From Microvelia longipes (lineage: Eukaryota; Arthropoda; Insecta; Hemiptera; Veliidae), in assembly GCA_018340805.1 (NCBI GenBank), contig JACMZG010001913.1:25120145-25184144 (forward strand): a stretch of DNA of 64,000 nucleotides, written 5' to 3'. This document shows, piece by piece, positions 21,701-27,646 of the stretch (the first letter of the stretch is position 1; the number at the start of each line of letters is the position of its first letter). Position numbers and translations under genes: made by a program. The notes beneath the pieces were generated by a model that saw nothing but the letters and a program-made list of their open reading frames with translations, ran no database searches and had not been told where the DNA came from.

Positions 21701-23600
21701 TTTCTCCACTGGAGCAGGTCAGTTCACCTTGTCCCACGTATATAAAATAATTATTTCTTTATTATCAAGATTAAAATTATTTAAAGGGATTTTTTATAAT
21801 GTTAAAAATTGATGTAATGTAGAAATTCATACAGTAGGGGTGGGGGCGGGGGACACAGTGGTCCAACTCCCCCTAAATAAGCTGTTTTAGATGGGCCTGC
21901 TTTAAGTTCACCATTAGAGGCAAGTCGGTTCACCTTGTACGGAATATATAAAATAAATATATCTTAATTTTCAAGATTAAAATTATTTAAAAGGATCTTT
22001 AACAATGTTAAAAATCGTATTAATTATTTTAAATGTAAAATTTTGTGTAAAAAATGTGTTATTTTTAACTAGACCTAATATCATGATAACCATGACATGC
22101 AGAAATGGAAATTAATTTGTGTGATTATTGCTTTTTTATTTATTCTTTTAATGGAAAAAATGCTAAATTCATCTTATTTTCTAAACAAATAATCTTATAA
22201 ACAACTAAAAATGTTCAGCAAAGGACCCCGCAAAATCCTTATGAAAAATGGCTCTCGGCTAAATTCGCTGAAACTTTGCATAAATACTAAACTTAACATG
22301 CTGATCAAAAGTGTCAATGGGCACAACGCTCCATCTTCAATCCTTAGCCTTGTAAGGCCACTTAAACTTACTCCATCAGGGCGGTGTTATCAATATTGAT
22401 AACAGTGGCACAAGGTGAAAACTAGTTCATACGACTAGCCCCTGTCTTAAGACTACCTCAAACCAGGGAGGTGAATCACTGTGTCCCACGCCCCCACCCC
22501 TACTGTATGAATTTCTACAACACTTTAGATGTAATCAATAGACAGTCCACTAATAAAAATATTTTGAAGAATTTAATTAAACGAAATTAAATAAAGAAAT
22601 TAAACGTCTGTTATTAATGTTAGAAGATATTCTACAAGTTGATCATAGAATTCTTTCTCTCCCTGATATTTGACGGGCTGTGAAGTGATTAAAACTAAAA
22701 GTAATAAGGGTGATGAATACACAATAAATCTAATTAAACTTTTTAATGACTATGATAACATAAGAACGATACAAGATCTCAGACGATGTGAATTAGAACC
22801 CCTATTCTCTTACCCTAAGTAAGAAATACTCAGGGTAAGACAATTGTTGAGGGTTTCAGTTTCAACCTTGTGATCAATCTCTTATATAAGAGTTAAATCA
22901 ATTCAGCATCATTAAAAGATGGTAAAGCAATAAAATATACTGCTACAAAGTAGATTTTCTAATCATTTGTAAACAATGATTTTTTATGAGACTTAATTTT
23001 TATAAATTATGCTTTAATGAACCAATAAAGGATTGAAAAATAATCGATTTTGAACTAATAATCATCATTTCTTAATGACAAAAAAAAAATAAATACTCAT
23101 TTTTTTTTCAAAAACTTATCAAAAATTTCAAATGTTGATAAACAAACCGCGATTATCAAAAAATAAAAATATGTCAAAAATATAAAAAATAACACAGGAA
23201 GCGTTAAAAAACAGACCAATTTTTTATTATAACTAATAAAAATTATGACTAAATATTTAAATATTTCTTGAAAATTTAATATATCATATCATAAAATAAT
23301 CCTCGTGGGAAAGAAATATTTTTTCGAAACGGGAACAAATGGCGTTCGTCATTCCACCACAAAAAATTCCATAAAATTAAAATCCAATAAACCACAAACC
23401 AACCAATAAAACTTAAAACTAATTGTACAAAATTGAATATTTTTAAACAATTTTAATTACTAAATACTTACTTTTAAAGGATTTGACAGCAAATATTTCG
23501 TTATATAAAAACTTTTTATGAAATTTATTTCGGTCTTGCTACGGGAAGCGTCCCCTTTTTAGGACATACGGTGGCGCACTCGTGACGCAGTGCGGATGTT
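1..23600 (-). CDS. Chromodomain/AT-hook chromatin protein, Chromator (Chriz)-like candidate; gene-level entry, 3' end beyond window
   Basis: Spliced gene read leftwards. Coding exons: 19723-20032, 16882-17082, 15704-15882, 14944-14980, 13689-13814, 12295-12362, 11742-11860, 11248-11418, 10060-10148, 9383-9487, 6879-7081, 6224-6409, 5069-5329, 3616-3718, 2926-3054, 2409-2545, 493-620. Every junction is GT-AG and every phase carries through, giving about 850 codons before the left edge. Domain order: acidic Glu/Asp/Gln-rich N-terminus (1-103); C-x2-C-x12-H-x3-C zinc finger (about 117-137); short coiled segment (about 290-305); chromodomain (about 314-375) with YEYLLKWEGYPS and NTWEP; AT-hooks RKVGRPPK (about 477) and IGRPPRP (about 630). 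The parts are typical of nuclear chromatin-binding proteins. The name Chromator is an inference from size and domain make-up, not a verified match. The predicted first exon at 23472-23600 is non-coding. Confidence 0.85.
493..620 (-). CDS. Chromodomain gene, coding exon 17 (last seen)
   Basis: Encodes IIEKEIKKEHGVKVPSTPVS, then a Ser/Gln-rich tail ending in SQAR split by the intron (phase 2). TTGCAG acceptor and GTAACT donor. No stop codon is reached, so at least one more exon lies to the left; none could be fixed within 1-492. Confidence 0.78.
870..2200. repeat. Inverted-repeat element (foldback type) in intron 16 of the chromodomain gene
   Basis: A segment at about 875-930 (aggggatctctattatgtat onward) recurs inverted at about 2143-2175, and its inner part (ACTATACATAATGGAG) also at 1470-1486. 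A related end sits at about 24200-24260 in the intergenic region. No coding capacity. Boundaries are approximate. Confidence 0.5.
1961..2015. repeat. (AAAT)n simple repeat
   Basis: Repeated AAAT/TAAA units. Confidence 0.8.
2409..2545 (-). CDS. Chromodomain gene, coding exon 16
   Basis: Encodes EMGPIQPASPPRPLTLCPLT, then a Lys/Pro/Ser tail ending SKPVS before GTATGT. An alternative donor six bases earlier (GTTAGT) would drop two residues and keep frame. Confidence 0.75.
2926..3054 (-). CDS. Chromodomain gene, coding exon 15
   Basis: Acidic, Ser-rich exon with DIFQDLPESESSESDMGLSD, a run of likely casein-kinase-2-type phosphorylation sites. GATCAG acceptor and GTAATA donor. Confidence 0.8.
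3616..3718 (-). CDS. Chromodomain gene, coding exon 14
   Basis: Encodes RKIMEPEKKIFIGSKTVGRG, then GLKSGIHRKNAIGK: a very basic segment rich in Gly and Lys. CTTAG acceptor and GTAATT donor. Confidence 0.8.
5069..5329 (-). CDS. Chromodomain gene, coding exon 13: second AT-hook-like segment
   Basis: 87 codons in phase 0 at both ends, beginning AKPDQVLMLKNRTPIGQKSG. Basic and Pro/Gly-rich, with PIGRPPRP as a second AT-hook-like core and repeated short basic motifs (IGQKSGIIRKTPG). Donor GTTTGT. Confidence 0.85.
5480..5790 (+). repeat. Dispersed repeat family R, copy with 5S rRNA-like segment
   Basis: Shares a long stretch with 10540-11000 and (inverted) 14323-14720. The distinctive piece at 5721-5779, beginning GATCATAAAAGTTAAGTAGC, matches the 3' half of animal 5S rRNA: the GATCACCGAAGTTAAGCAAC region and the GGTTAGTACTTGGATGGGTG region, with scattered changes. 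It is probably a non-autonomous element that picked up a 5S segment, not a working 5S gene. Confidence 0.65.
5850..6190 (+). repeat. Dispersed repeat family R, decayed copy
   Basis: Shares the characteristic string of this family (CAGGTG...AGTGGTTTTTATCAAGTTAT...CTGTCC) with 7560-7680 and 10490-10560. Lacks the 5S-like end. Confidence 0.5.
6224..6409 (-). CDS. Chromodomain gene, coding exon 12
   Basis: 62 codons in phase 0 at both ends, beginning VLVANAKGVVKVDPSQVPNL and rich in Ser and Thr later. Low-complexity linker; no domain seen. Its removal would keep frame, so it could be skipped in some transcripts. Confidence 0.8.
6600..6810 (-). repeat. Dispersed repeat family R, partial copy
   Basis: Minus-oriented fragment with the family's ACAGACAGACAACTTCGTAA stretch and a short (CA)n. 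It ends in the CCTATATAC-type terminus shared with 12225-12260 and 30400-30450. Confidence 0.5.
6879..7081 (-). CDS. Chromodomain gene, coding exon 11: AT-hook
   Basis: Encodes SDVPTVKRKVGRPPKNRN, then a Ser/Ala/Glu linker. KRKVGRPPKNRN is a textbook AT-hook (GRP core in basic flanks), which inserts into the minor groove of AT-rich DNA. Confidence 0.9.
7375..7720 (+). repeat. Dispersed repeat family R, partial copy
   Basis: Carries the family start (ACCATAGGTATATAGGAAGT) and the AAAAAATCC...TTTCAGGTGG block. Small open frames here are not coding exons: they lack homology and lie in the intron. Confidence 0.5.
8764..8801 (-). ncRNA. Hammerhead ribozyme-like motif in the left foldback arm
   Basis: Same motif as 8903-8940 on the opposite strand. 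Stem III reads AGC-UG-GUU and stem I is GGCA/UGCC. Confidence 0.58.
8903..8940 (+). ncRNA. Hammerhead ribozyme-like motif (type I, minimal)
   Basis: Core CUGAUGA, stem II GGC-GUAA-GCU (preceded by one extra U), GAA, very short stem III AGC-CG-GUU, cleavage-site nucleotide C, and stem I GGCA pairing UGCC. All conserved core bases are present. Short stem III is known from hammerheads in Penelope-like elements. Cleavage activity is inferred, not shown. Confidence 0.6.
9383..9487 (-). CDS. Chromodomain gene, coding exon 10
   Basis: Encodes LKRKFEFDSDEDDFLMKRDS, then DGDDSILTSQHKVFK. Strongly acidic, with a basic KRK at the start that could act as a nuclear localisation signal. TTTTTAG acceptor and GTAAGT donor. 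Confidence 0.83.
9772..9843 (-). pseudogene. Partial duplicate of coding exon 9 of the chromodomain gene
   Basis: About 71 bases match the exon at 10060-10148, with two single-base deletions and a few substitutions. The frame is broken and the splice donor (GTAAGT in the real exon) reads CTAAGG here. It lies 216 bases from the real exon in the next intron, so it cannot serve as an alternative exon. Confidence 0.75.
9881..10054 (-). mobile_element. Short element end carrying a hammerhead-like motif
   Basis: Flanked by the direct repeat TGTCCCAATAAT (9881 and about 10043). On the minus strand it contains CCGGCACTGATGATGACC, then a GTGGAGAGACTTGGG terminus, the same end as at 8.9, 26.5, 35.4 and 59.4 kb. 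It abuts the splice donor of coding exon 9. Confidence 0.55.
9932..9971 (-). ncRNA. Hammerhead ribozyme-like motif (type I, minimal)
   Basis: CUGAUGA core; extra U; stem II GACC-GAAA-GGUU; GAA; stem III AGC-UG-GCU; cleavage-site C; stem I GGCA/UGUC, where G-U replaces the G-C seen in the 8903-8940 copy. Stem II differs in sequence from the other copies yet still pairs. Confidence 0.62.
10060..10148 (-). CDS. Chromodomain gene, coding exon 9
   Basis: Encodes GRPVRHSKQKALNQVKQWCG, then SIKPDDPLDP. Basic helix followed by an acidic/Pro turn. About 71 bases of this exon are duplicated in the adjacent intron (9772-9843). Confidence 0.83.
10388..10443. repeat. (TA)n microsatellite
   Basis: More than 25 uninterrupted TA units. 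Confidence 0.95.
10460..11090 (+). repeat. Dispersed repeat family R, longest plus-strand copy, with 5S rRNA-like segment
   Basis: Runs from the ACAGGATTTCACCTGAATTA block through a 5S-like segment at 10938-10996 (TTAAGCAGCATC, GGTCAGTGCTTGGATTGGTG). That segment carries the regions that act as the internal polymerase III promoter in true 5S genes. Sequence before the 5S-like part is also shared with the other copies, so the 5S piece is internal to the family. Confidence 0.65.
11248..11418 (-). CDS. Chromodomain gene, coding exon 8: chromodomain, second half
   Basis: Encodes SEQNTWEPAENLETCQHLLK, then QFEDNLAKQ and a Lys/Ser-rich tail. NTWEPxENL plus the closing helix completes the chromodomain begun in the previous exon. 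The donor is GTAATA. Confidence 0.93.
11742..11860 (-). CDS. Chromodomain gene, coding exon 7: chromodomain, first half
   Basis: Encodes VGLGGTLREEEFVVEKIVSR and on to KKKQYEYLLKWEGYPS. The EEEFVVEKIVSRR start and the YxYLLKWEGYP core are diagnostic of chromodomains, which bind methylated histone tails or partner proteins. The aromatic cage positions look present: V/F of EFVVEKI, W in LLKW, and the W of the next exon. Confidence 0.93.
11990..12260. repeat. Dispersed repeat family R, two short opposed pieces
   Basis: The CATGGGTATATTGGAAAAGT start in plus orientation is followed by the CTTTTCCCATATACCTAC end in minus orientation, making an imperfect inverted pair. Confidence 0.45.
12295..12362 (-). 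CDS. Chromodomain gene, coding exon 6
   Basis: Encodes TLKDEIESIRNQLEGNDSD, then LSSM: a short amphipathic, probably coiled-coil helix just before the chromodomain. ACAG acceptor and GTAAGT donor; phase 1 in, 0 out. Confidence 0.8.
12510..13340. mobile_element. Inverted-repeat (foldback) element in the intron between coding exons 5 and 6
   Basis: Arms of over 100 bases at about 12590-12720 and 13115-13230 are reverse complements (AAATGCAATGCATTT... and ...AAAATGCATTGCATTTTT; ACCTTAAATTATGAAG and CTTCATAATTTAAGGT). No coding frame between them. Outer limits are approximate and no target duplication was found. Confidence 0.6.
13689..13814 (-). CDS. Chromodomain gene, coding exon 5
   Basis: Encodes GEDMKPVVMKKLVQRDHLG, then EIKEIRSSCEPSHKTTNTFPKP. 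The acceptor is TTCTAG and the donor GTATGT. It is a basic linker before the helical exon and the chromodomain. Confidence 0.78.
14131..14720 (-). repeat. Dispersed repeat family R, minus-strand copy with 5S rRNA-like segment
   Basis: The 5S-like piece is at 14323-14383 on the minus strand (GGATCATAAAAAATAAGCAG, then GAGGTCAATGTCTGGATGGG). Beyond it lies the same body as at 10600-10930. Open frames on the plus strand here are incidental. Confidence 0.62.
14756..14881. mobile_element. MITE M, copy 1
   Basis: About 125 bases with terminal inverted repeats ATCAGTTGACAGCGTGGG and CATCCTGTCAACTGAT. The middle contains CAACCTCATTGGTTCCTC, shared with the copy at 57045-57173. In the intron just left of the coding exon 4 micro-exon. 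Confidence 0.7.
14944..14980 (-). CDS. Chromodomain gene, coding exon 4 (37-bp micro-exon)
   Basis: Encodes GSQRIYDEGNRN plus one base, between a TTCTAG acceptor and a GTAAAG donor. It is accepted because it joins its neighbours in phase (0 in, 1 out) exactly as required. It may be alternatively spliced, since it is short. Confidence 0.65.
15110..15530 (-). mobile_element. tRNA-derived SINE
   Basis: The minus strand begins with a tRNA-like head: GATAGCCCGGTGGAAGAG resembles the A box and GGGTTCAAATCTACCC the B box and T-arm, about the normal distance apart. An unrelated body of about 330 bases follows, ending in an A-rich tail (TTAGAAAAAAAAAA). This is the classic SINE layout with an internal polymerase III promoter. 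Target duplications were not found. Confidence 0.7.
15704..15882 (-). CDS. Chromodomain gene, coding exon 3
   Basis: Encodes TGEVVEESSWKLYNKWCKMPERIRNAW and on to a Ser/Pro-rich tail (PSPSSPEPS). The aromatic/basic WKLYNKWCKMPERIRNAW stretch looks like a small helical module; I do not recognise it. The acceptor is TTTTGTAG. The donor is GTTTGT, weaker than the others. Confidence 0.82.
16170..16280. repeat. Short hairpin
   Basis: AAATGGAGGGACT pairs with AGTCCCTCTATTT across about 14 bases. Function unknown; possibly a remnant of a small inverted-repeat element. Confidence 0.4.
16882..17082 (-). CDS. Chromodomain gene, coding exon 2: zinc finger
   Basis: Encodes AAEEEMNEVDVVV followed by C-x2-C-x12-H-x3-C (CGGCHSVYHF...HKPNC), a zinc-finger pattern, then KPQVWAFLLWKNAQGKHVS. 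The TTTTTTACACAG acceptor and GTGAGT donor are clear. A zinc finger at the N-terminus suggests contact with DNA or another chromatin protein; the partner is not predictable from sequence. Confidence 0.88.
17110..17190. repeat. (TA)n microsatellite at the 3' side of the Penelope-like element
   Basis: Imperfect TA repeat with AATATA interruptions. Confidence 0.9.
17252..17296 (-). ncRNA. Hammerhead-like motif downstream of the Penelope-like ORF
   Basis: GCC, CUGAAUGA, stem II closing GGUA/UACC, GAAACGUC, GGC. Stem I GCC/GGC pairs. The core has one extra A compared with CUGAUGA, so this copy may be inactive. Confidence 0.5.
17569..18597 (-). CDS. Penelope-like reverse transcriptase (C-terminal part) with GIY-YIG endonuclease
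   Basis: 342 codons. Near the start SYGSPMSNSLASLLMED is the RT motif before the catalytic loop, followed by the IYVDDM active site (about residue 37) and the LPFLDMLI motif of the RT thumb region. At about residues 237-255, IIYQIGCRDCNKVYIGETS is the GIY-YIG nuclease, which nicks the target in Penelope-like elements. Codons run unbroken to a stop at 17569. The first Met is not the true start: homologous sequence continues upstream in another frame, so this copy is truncated and frameshifted. Confidence 0.92.
   Translation of the reverse strand: MSYGSPMSNSLASLLMEDVISTSFNSLQLQVRLCKIYVDDMILCLPIHLIDLVLDTFNSYHERIKFTIELPKDNSLPFLDMLIIKNEDGTLSTKWYKKPTNSGRILHFASQHPPSMKLNVARNFIKRVLDMSSPEYVAEGRKDIRAALNKNGYPTRTIDSLLRRVNENTNHTLPPRPLPTSYAKVPYIKGVTEKLVGVLRCSTPNTAYAKYSIRKVGNLFTRTKDQTPVSKRSNIIYQIGCRDCNKVYIGETSTTYATRKNSHKNAIDRGDRANTALAGHCTDLEHRANLEPDKVKVLRAEQDTQKRKILEMLYINQNHNAMNNRSDVSRISEPYKHLLQLV
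18730..18790. repeat. (TA)n microsatellite at the 5' side of the Penelope-like element
   Basis: About 28 TA units ending in GTATATATCG. Confidence 0.95.
18828..19580. mobile_element. Inverted-repeat DNA transposon (753 bp), 8-bp target duplication
   Basis: Ends TAAAGTAATATATAAACC and GGTTTATATATTACTTTA are perfect inverted repeats, extended by AAGTAGGGAAA and TTTCCCTACTT. The flanks carry a perfect 8-bp direct repeat GTGTTACC (18820-18827 and 19581-19588). Eight-base duplications fit the hAT, P or Merlin superfamilies. There is no coding frame, so it is non-autonomous. A broken relative of its terminus sits at about 36788-36810. Confidence 0.85.
19723..20032 (-). CDS. Chromodomain gene, coding exon 1 (start codon)
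   Basis: Starts MEMEVDNPLNDEE at 20032. The exon itself begins at 20052 after an AG acceptor, so 20 bases are leader. It encodes 103 residues that are acidic and rich in Gln and Asn, with no domain recognised. It ends AAA-G before a GTAAT donor (phase 1). A second Met two codons in is an equally possible start. Confidence 0.85.
20770..21470. repeat. Dispersed repeat family R, two copies tail to tail
   Basis: A plus-oriented copy (about 20770-21115) is followed directly by a minus-oriented copy (about 21116-21470). Each has the family's CTGTCTG... block, at opposite outer ends. No 5S-like segment is visible in either. Confidence 0.55.
21604..22522. mobile_element. Non-autonomous inverted-repeat element, G-rich termini
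   Basis: TGTAGAAATTCATACAGTAG plus GGGTGGGGGCG at about 21818-21850 recurs inverted at 22480-22518. A diverged direct copy of the same terminus lies outside it at about 21607-21640. The flanks share TAGATGTAAT (about 21594 and 22525), a possible 9-10-bp target duplication. A 62-codon frame inside has no recognisable homology. Confidence 0.6.
23472..23600 (-). other. Predicted non-coding first exon (5' UTR) of the chromodomain gene
   Basis: The minus strand has a strong splice donor at the left edge of this segment (AAAA followed by GTAAGT). The segment has no useful open frame and lies beside the only CG-containing, less AT-rich patch in the region. The next exon upstream of the start codon begins at an AG at 20053-20054 and holds 20 bases of leader before the first ATG, so an upstream non-coding exon is required. 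The right limit (transcription start) is a guess. Confidence 0.45.
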
Positions 23601-23660
23601 TGGGTGAACTAGTTAGCGCCTTTTTACTTTATAAATTTGAAAGTATCTTAAAAAAAGAGA
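23530..23660 (-). promoter_or_regulatory. Probable promoter of the chromodomain gene
   Basis: About 100 bases that are richer in G+C and CG dinucleotides than several kilobases on either side, directly upstream of the predicted first exon. No TATA box or other core element could be assigned with confidence. Confidence 0.35.
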
Positions 23661-24529
23661 TTTTTTAAATTTTCTTTTAGAATAAATTATATTGCTAACA
23701 AAAATTGTAGTCTTTGCTATACAAGTAAAATGAGAGAATATTTCTAGTAAACTCTAGCGTTAATTTTTCGCTGTTAACTCCAGCACAGTGTTACTATTAA
23801 TTAAACTTGCTTTATAGGCCTTAAAGAAAGTTTAGTTGGATATTTTTTAGTCATTATTATTCTTTACAACGGTAATTAAGAAAACACAATCAAAACATCA
23901 ATAATAATGAAATAAATGGTAGAAATATTTGTGATGAAGAAAATGTCTAAGAATAAAACATCATTAATTCTACCTAATGTACACAAAACTTAATTAATAA
24001 ATTTTTTTGCATCCGTCAACATTTTTGCTTCCCCTTAGAGAGCAAAATATTTGTGATAAAAAAAGTAAGAGCAAAATAGTAATTATTTTGATCATAGAAT
24101 CGAAATATGAAAGAAAAAATATGGGTAACAATTTTAAATTTCAAAGTTAGGTGTTCTGTAACTAACAACGCCGAACATTCATTGGGTCCATAGACCCAAA
24201 TGGTCAATGCAAAAAAATAAACTTCACTATACATAATGGAGATCCCCCAAGTTTAAAAAAGGGGGAGGGGAGACTTTTAGACCACACTGTATACTTTATT
24301 TAATATACTTTATTTTTAATATTTAATTATATTAAAAATGTGTTGTAATTTGATTGTTTTCTATAAACTTGGTAAATAAAGTTTCTATATAATTTATTAT
24401 AATACCAAAAAGAAAACAAAAGATACCGCTTGGACAACACATTTTTTTCTCTCTCCAGTAAACATTACAAATTGGTATTCTTCGTAATAATGTTGTTGGT
24501 GAAATAGTCTAAAAATCTAGACACTCGGC

Positions 24530-24645
24530 TGAAATCAGTTGAGGAAGCAATAAGGCTGGTCTGATTTGAAATTGAGGGCACGGTTTTACATCCAGGAATA
24601 ACCTCATTTACTTCCTCGCATTATTTTCCCACACTGTCAACTGAT
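24530..24645. mobile_element. MITE M, copy 2 (diverged)
   Basis: Ends AATCAGTTGAGGAAG and TTTTCCCACACTGTCAACTG. The right terminus matches the other copies well, the left poorly. Confidence 0.5.
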
Positions 24646-25714
24646 TCTAGCCGTGTCTCATACTATAATTTTATAGTTTGTATTCTCTCACTCTTTCCCA
24701 CCAATTGTATTCTAGCTAGGGTTAAAATTGAACCCTATCCTAGTATCTGCACTCTCTACCTGCTCCGCTACTCTATTCCCAGTGCTTCTTCTCTGTGTCT
24801 TCCTGTATTCATGTGAGGCTTTAACCATGAAGTCTCTTGTACTAATCTAAATATGTGTACAATCTATTTTTGGTAATCACTATATGCCAATGCTTTTTAG
24901 TTTGATCTAAAATCCATGTTCACTCAAGTTTATTTATTGACGTGCATGGTGTCTCTATTCTAATAGGAACCAATGTTTTATGGGAATGAAGCATTCATTT
25001 ATGTTACTTTAACCAATTTAATGTAAAGAATACTTAAATAAAGTGAAAGCAATTAAGATAGTTTAATGAGTTCATAGCTTGCCAACTTATCAATTAGGTT
25101 GACGACTTAAATATGGTTCATACCAATCCCACCTTCGGGATGGCTCAGTATTTATGCAACAATAGCATTCCTTCCCTCCATGATTATATGTGGGGTGTCA
25201 GATAAGCAAAATTAAAATTCCTAAAATGTAAAATATTTCATCTGCTCCTTATGTTGTAAGCTTTATTTACAGACTCATTAACTCACACTGTAAATGCCAT
25301 TTTCCTCCCTAAGAAGTGTAAGTAACAGCATATCGTTTAGGAAGACAAATCTCAGATTTATATTAGTTAAATAGGAAATCAAAGTGAGGATGGTACGATA
25401 TGTTTGCCTGTTTAACCAACCTTGCATCTCCTTCTCAAATTAATGCCTTTTCTGCTTTGGCTTTGTCTTCAAATTTTGCATGAACTGCAAAATTTTCATT
25501 TATTGCTTAGACACAAATTAACTCACATAATGCAACTTTTGCATTTTTAAACATTTGTTGACTATCTCTAAATCTCCTGAAGATAAATTAAGTTTTTTTT
25601 TTATAATTATTATGTATAGACTATCCACATAATCTATGAACTGAATCAGCATTTTTTCAATTTGTACTCCATCAACGATTTCTCAAAGACTTTTAATAAG
25701 ATAATTCTTCTTGT

Positions 25715-25795
25715 GACGAAGTAGGGGAATAGTAGCCTTCAAGGGTGTAAATGTTGGTTTACACCATTAAAGGCAACTATTCCCCTATTTTCTTA
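25715..25795. repeat. Hairpin of about 33-bp arms
   Basis: AGGGGAATAGTAGCCTTCAA followed by GGGTGTAAA pairs with TTTACACC...GGCAACTATTCCCCT around a six-base loop, with few mismatches. No coding frame; could be a tiny foldback element. Confidence 0.65.
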
Positions 25796-26479
25796 AACTA
25801 TTATAAACTAGGATGCTTAAACCTTTCCAGAGAAAGCTTTTTATGCTTTGATAAATCCAACAAAACAAACAATCAATGAATACAAGAGCCACTTTCTTTC
25901 TTCAAAGTAATATGAGCCAACTTAAGTTAACATGAGAACTTAAGTTAGTGATGATAACAAGATGATTGACTCCAAAAAACGATTTAGGTTTTAATATTTA
26001 GTTTATTGGAAACCATAGAATTTAAGTTTTTCTCAATCAATGTAGAATTTTACAAAGAGGATTTTAAAAGGTGGTAGTACAAAATAAAAGACAAATAAAA
26101 CACAACATAATAATAATTTTGATAATGTATTATTTATACAAACAATTTATGTTAATAATACAAACAAACAAAAGTAAATCACAACTTAAAAATTATAAAT
26201 AAAAAGAATTCATCCTCTTTAAAAAAAGAACACTCAAGCTAGGCTTGAAACAAATATTACTGCATTCATAGAGTATTAACTCAAACATTTTAGAACTATT
26301 GTTAGTACAGACACTTCATTTAATTTCTTAAAAACTCTTAAACTTGCTCAAACTTAAAAACTAATGGAATTTGATTAAGGGGTTTTTATTTAATTAAATT
26401 CTAGATTAAGATTTTTGAAAGATACTAAATATTAGCCGAACTACTCAGCTATCAATATCTACAATTATTGTAATTTTAT

Positions 26480-26580
26480 GGCACTAATGATGACCTTACA
26501 TAAGGTAGAGAGAGCTTCGCCAATTAATTATTTTATTGGAGAGACTCTTTCCTTCATGACGACTTTAGTTGTGAAGTTTT
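26480..26580 (+). repeat. Decayed element end with hammerhead remnant
   Basis: GGCACTAATGATGACC...GGT with an intact stem II (ACCUUA/UAAGGU) but a mutated core (CUAAUGA and GAGAG), then ATTTTATTGGAGAGACTC, the terminus shared with 35.4 and 59.4 kb. Confidence 0.55.
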
Positions 26581-27470
26581 ATTCTATCTCAACTAACTTT
26601 CTTCAAGTTTAAATGTTATAGATACATTTATAGGAAAAAATTATACTTATAAGGTACTTATAAATCATTAAAAATTAAAAAAAAATACTTAAACGACAAT
26701 AACTTTTTACGTTTAAATAAATCAAAGCAAACTTCCCACAGTTTTAAAGAGACAAAGCATATTTTTACAAAATATAAGTAATAGAATAACAAAAGAAGTT
26801 AAAGAGAAAGAATCAGCTGCCTTGAGAGTCTTCCAAAAATCAGTCAACATAGTAAATCAACATAATAATTCAATTGACTACCTTATTTTCAATTTATGAA
26901 CTAAACTTCCATAGGATAGGTCAAAATATACCAAATTTTTGGCAGACCGCCAATTGATGGAAAACAAAAAGTATTTTTGTAAGAATAACAATAAAATATT
27001 TTTAATTACAGCATTATATAAATAGAAAGCAAAAAGGATTTCTAATTATTATCTATGATTTCAAAAATAAGATACACATAATTACTATATCATACAGTCA
27101 ATAACAGGTAAATCTGAGTTTTGATATGAATGCAGTAATAAAGAGCAAATACAGGTCATTTACTAAGAGGAAAAAATTGACTGTAACAACTTAAATGTAC
27201 GTCAGTGACAAGGCCTTAAACAAAACAGCTTTGAAAGCTTTAATACATATGAGTGAAGTTATACAAATTGCAAGTAGTTAAGTATCACAATAATTTTACG
27301 GTTAGGATTTAAGCTAATGACAGACATACGTCACATAACTGCAGTCATATTTTCCATATAGTAAATGGACCTTAATAACTTTTATACAAAAATAATTAAT
27401 AATAATAAATTTACATTTAACAATGACAAGTCAGTTGGAGAAGTACAATGAATTGAGGAGTGTGTCGATT

Positions 27471-27646
27471 TTAGTGTATTCTTTCGTATAGATAAAGGTA
27501 AGCTAAATCTTTCGGTGGATTTTCTGATCTGGCAACTTTTTCATCGTTGAATATAGTCCAGGAACCATCTTTGAGAATGTGACACACATAGTGTCCGACC
27601 ATAGAACTCTTTCCCATATGTGATATAAATGCTTTCAGTCTGTAAT
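27471..27646 (-). CDS. USP5: USP5 exon 16: catalytic His box and stop
   Basis: [20 protein letters not shown], then [17 protein letters not shown]. The His of GHYVCHI completes the catalytic pair. Ends LYLYERIH and TAA at 27471. Confidence 0.98.

Larger units (their letters stand above)
23660..27470. other. Intergenic region between the chromodomain gene promoter and the USP5 stop codon
   Basis: About 3.8 kb without a supported exon. It contains an end of the 0.9-2.2 kb foldback family (24180-24270), a MITE M copy (24530-24645), a perfect hairpin (25715-25795), a decayed hammerhead-bearing element end (26480-26570), and AT-rich filler. USP5 3' UTR and polyadenylation signals should lie at its right end. 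Confidence 0.6.
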
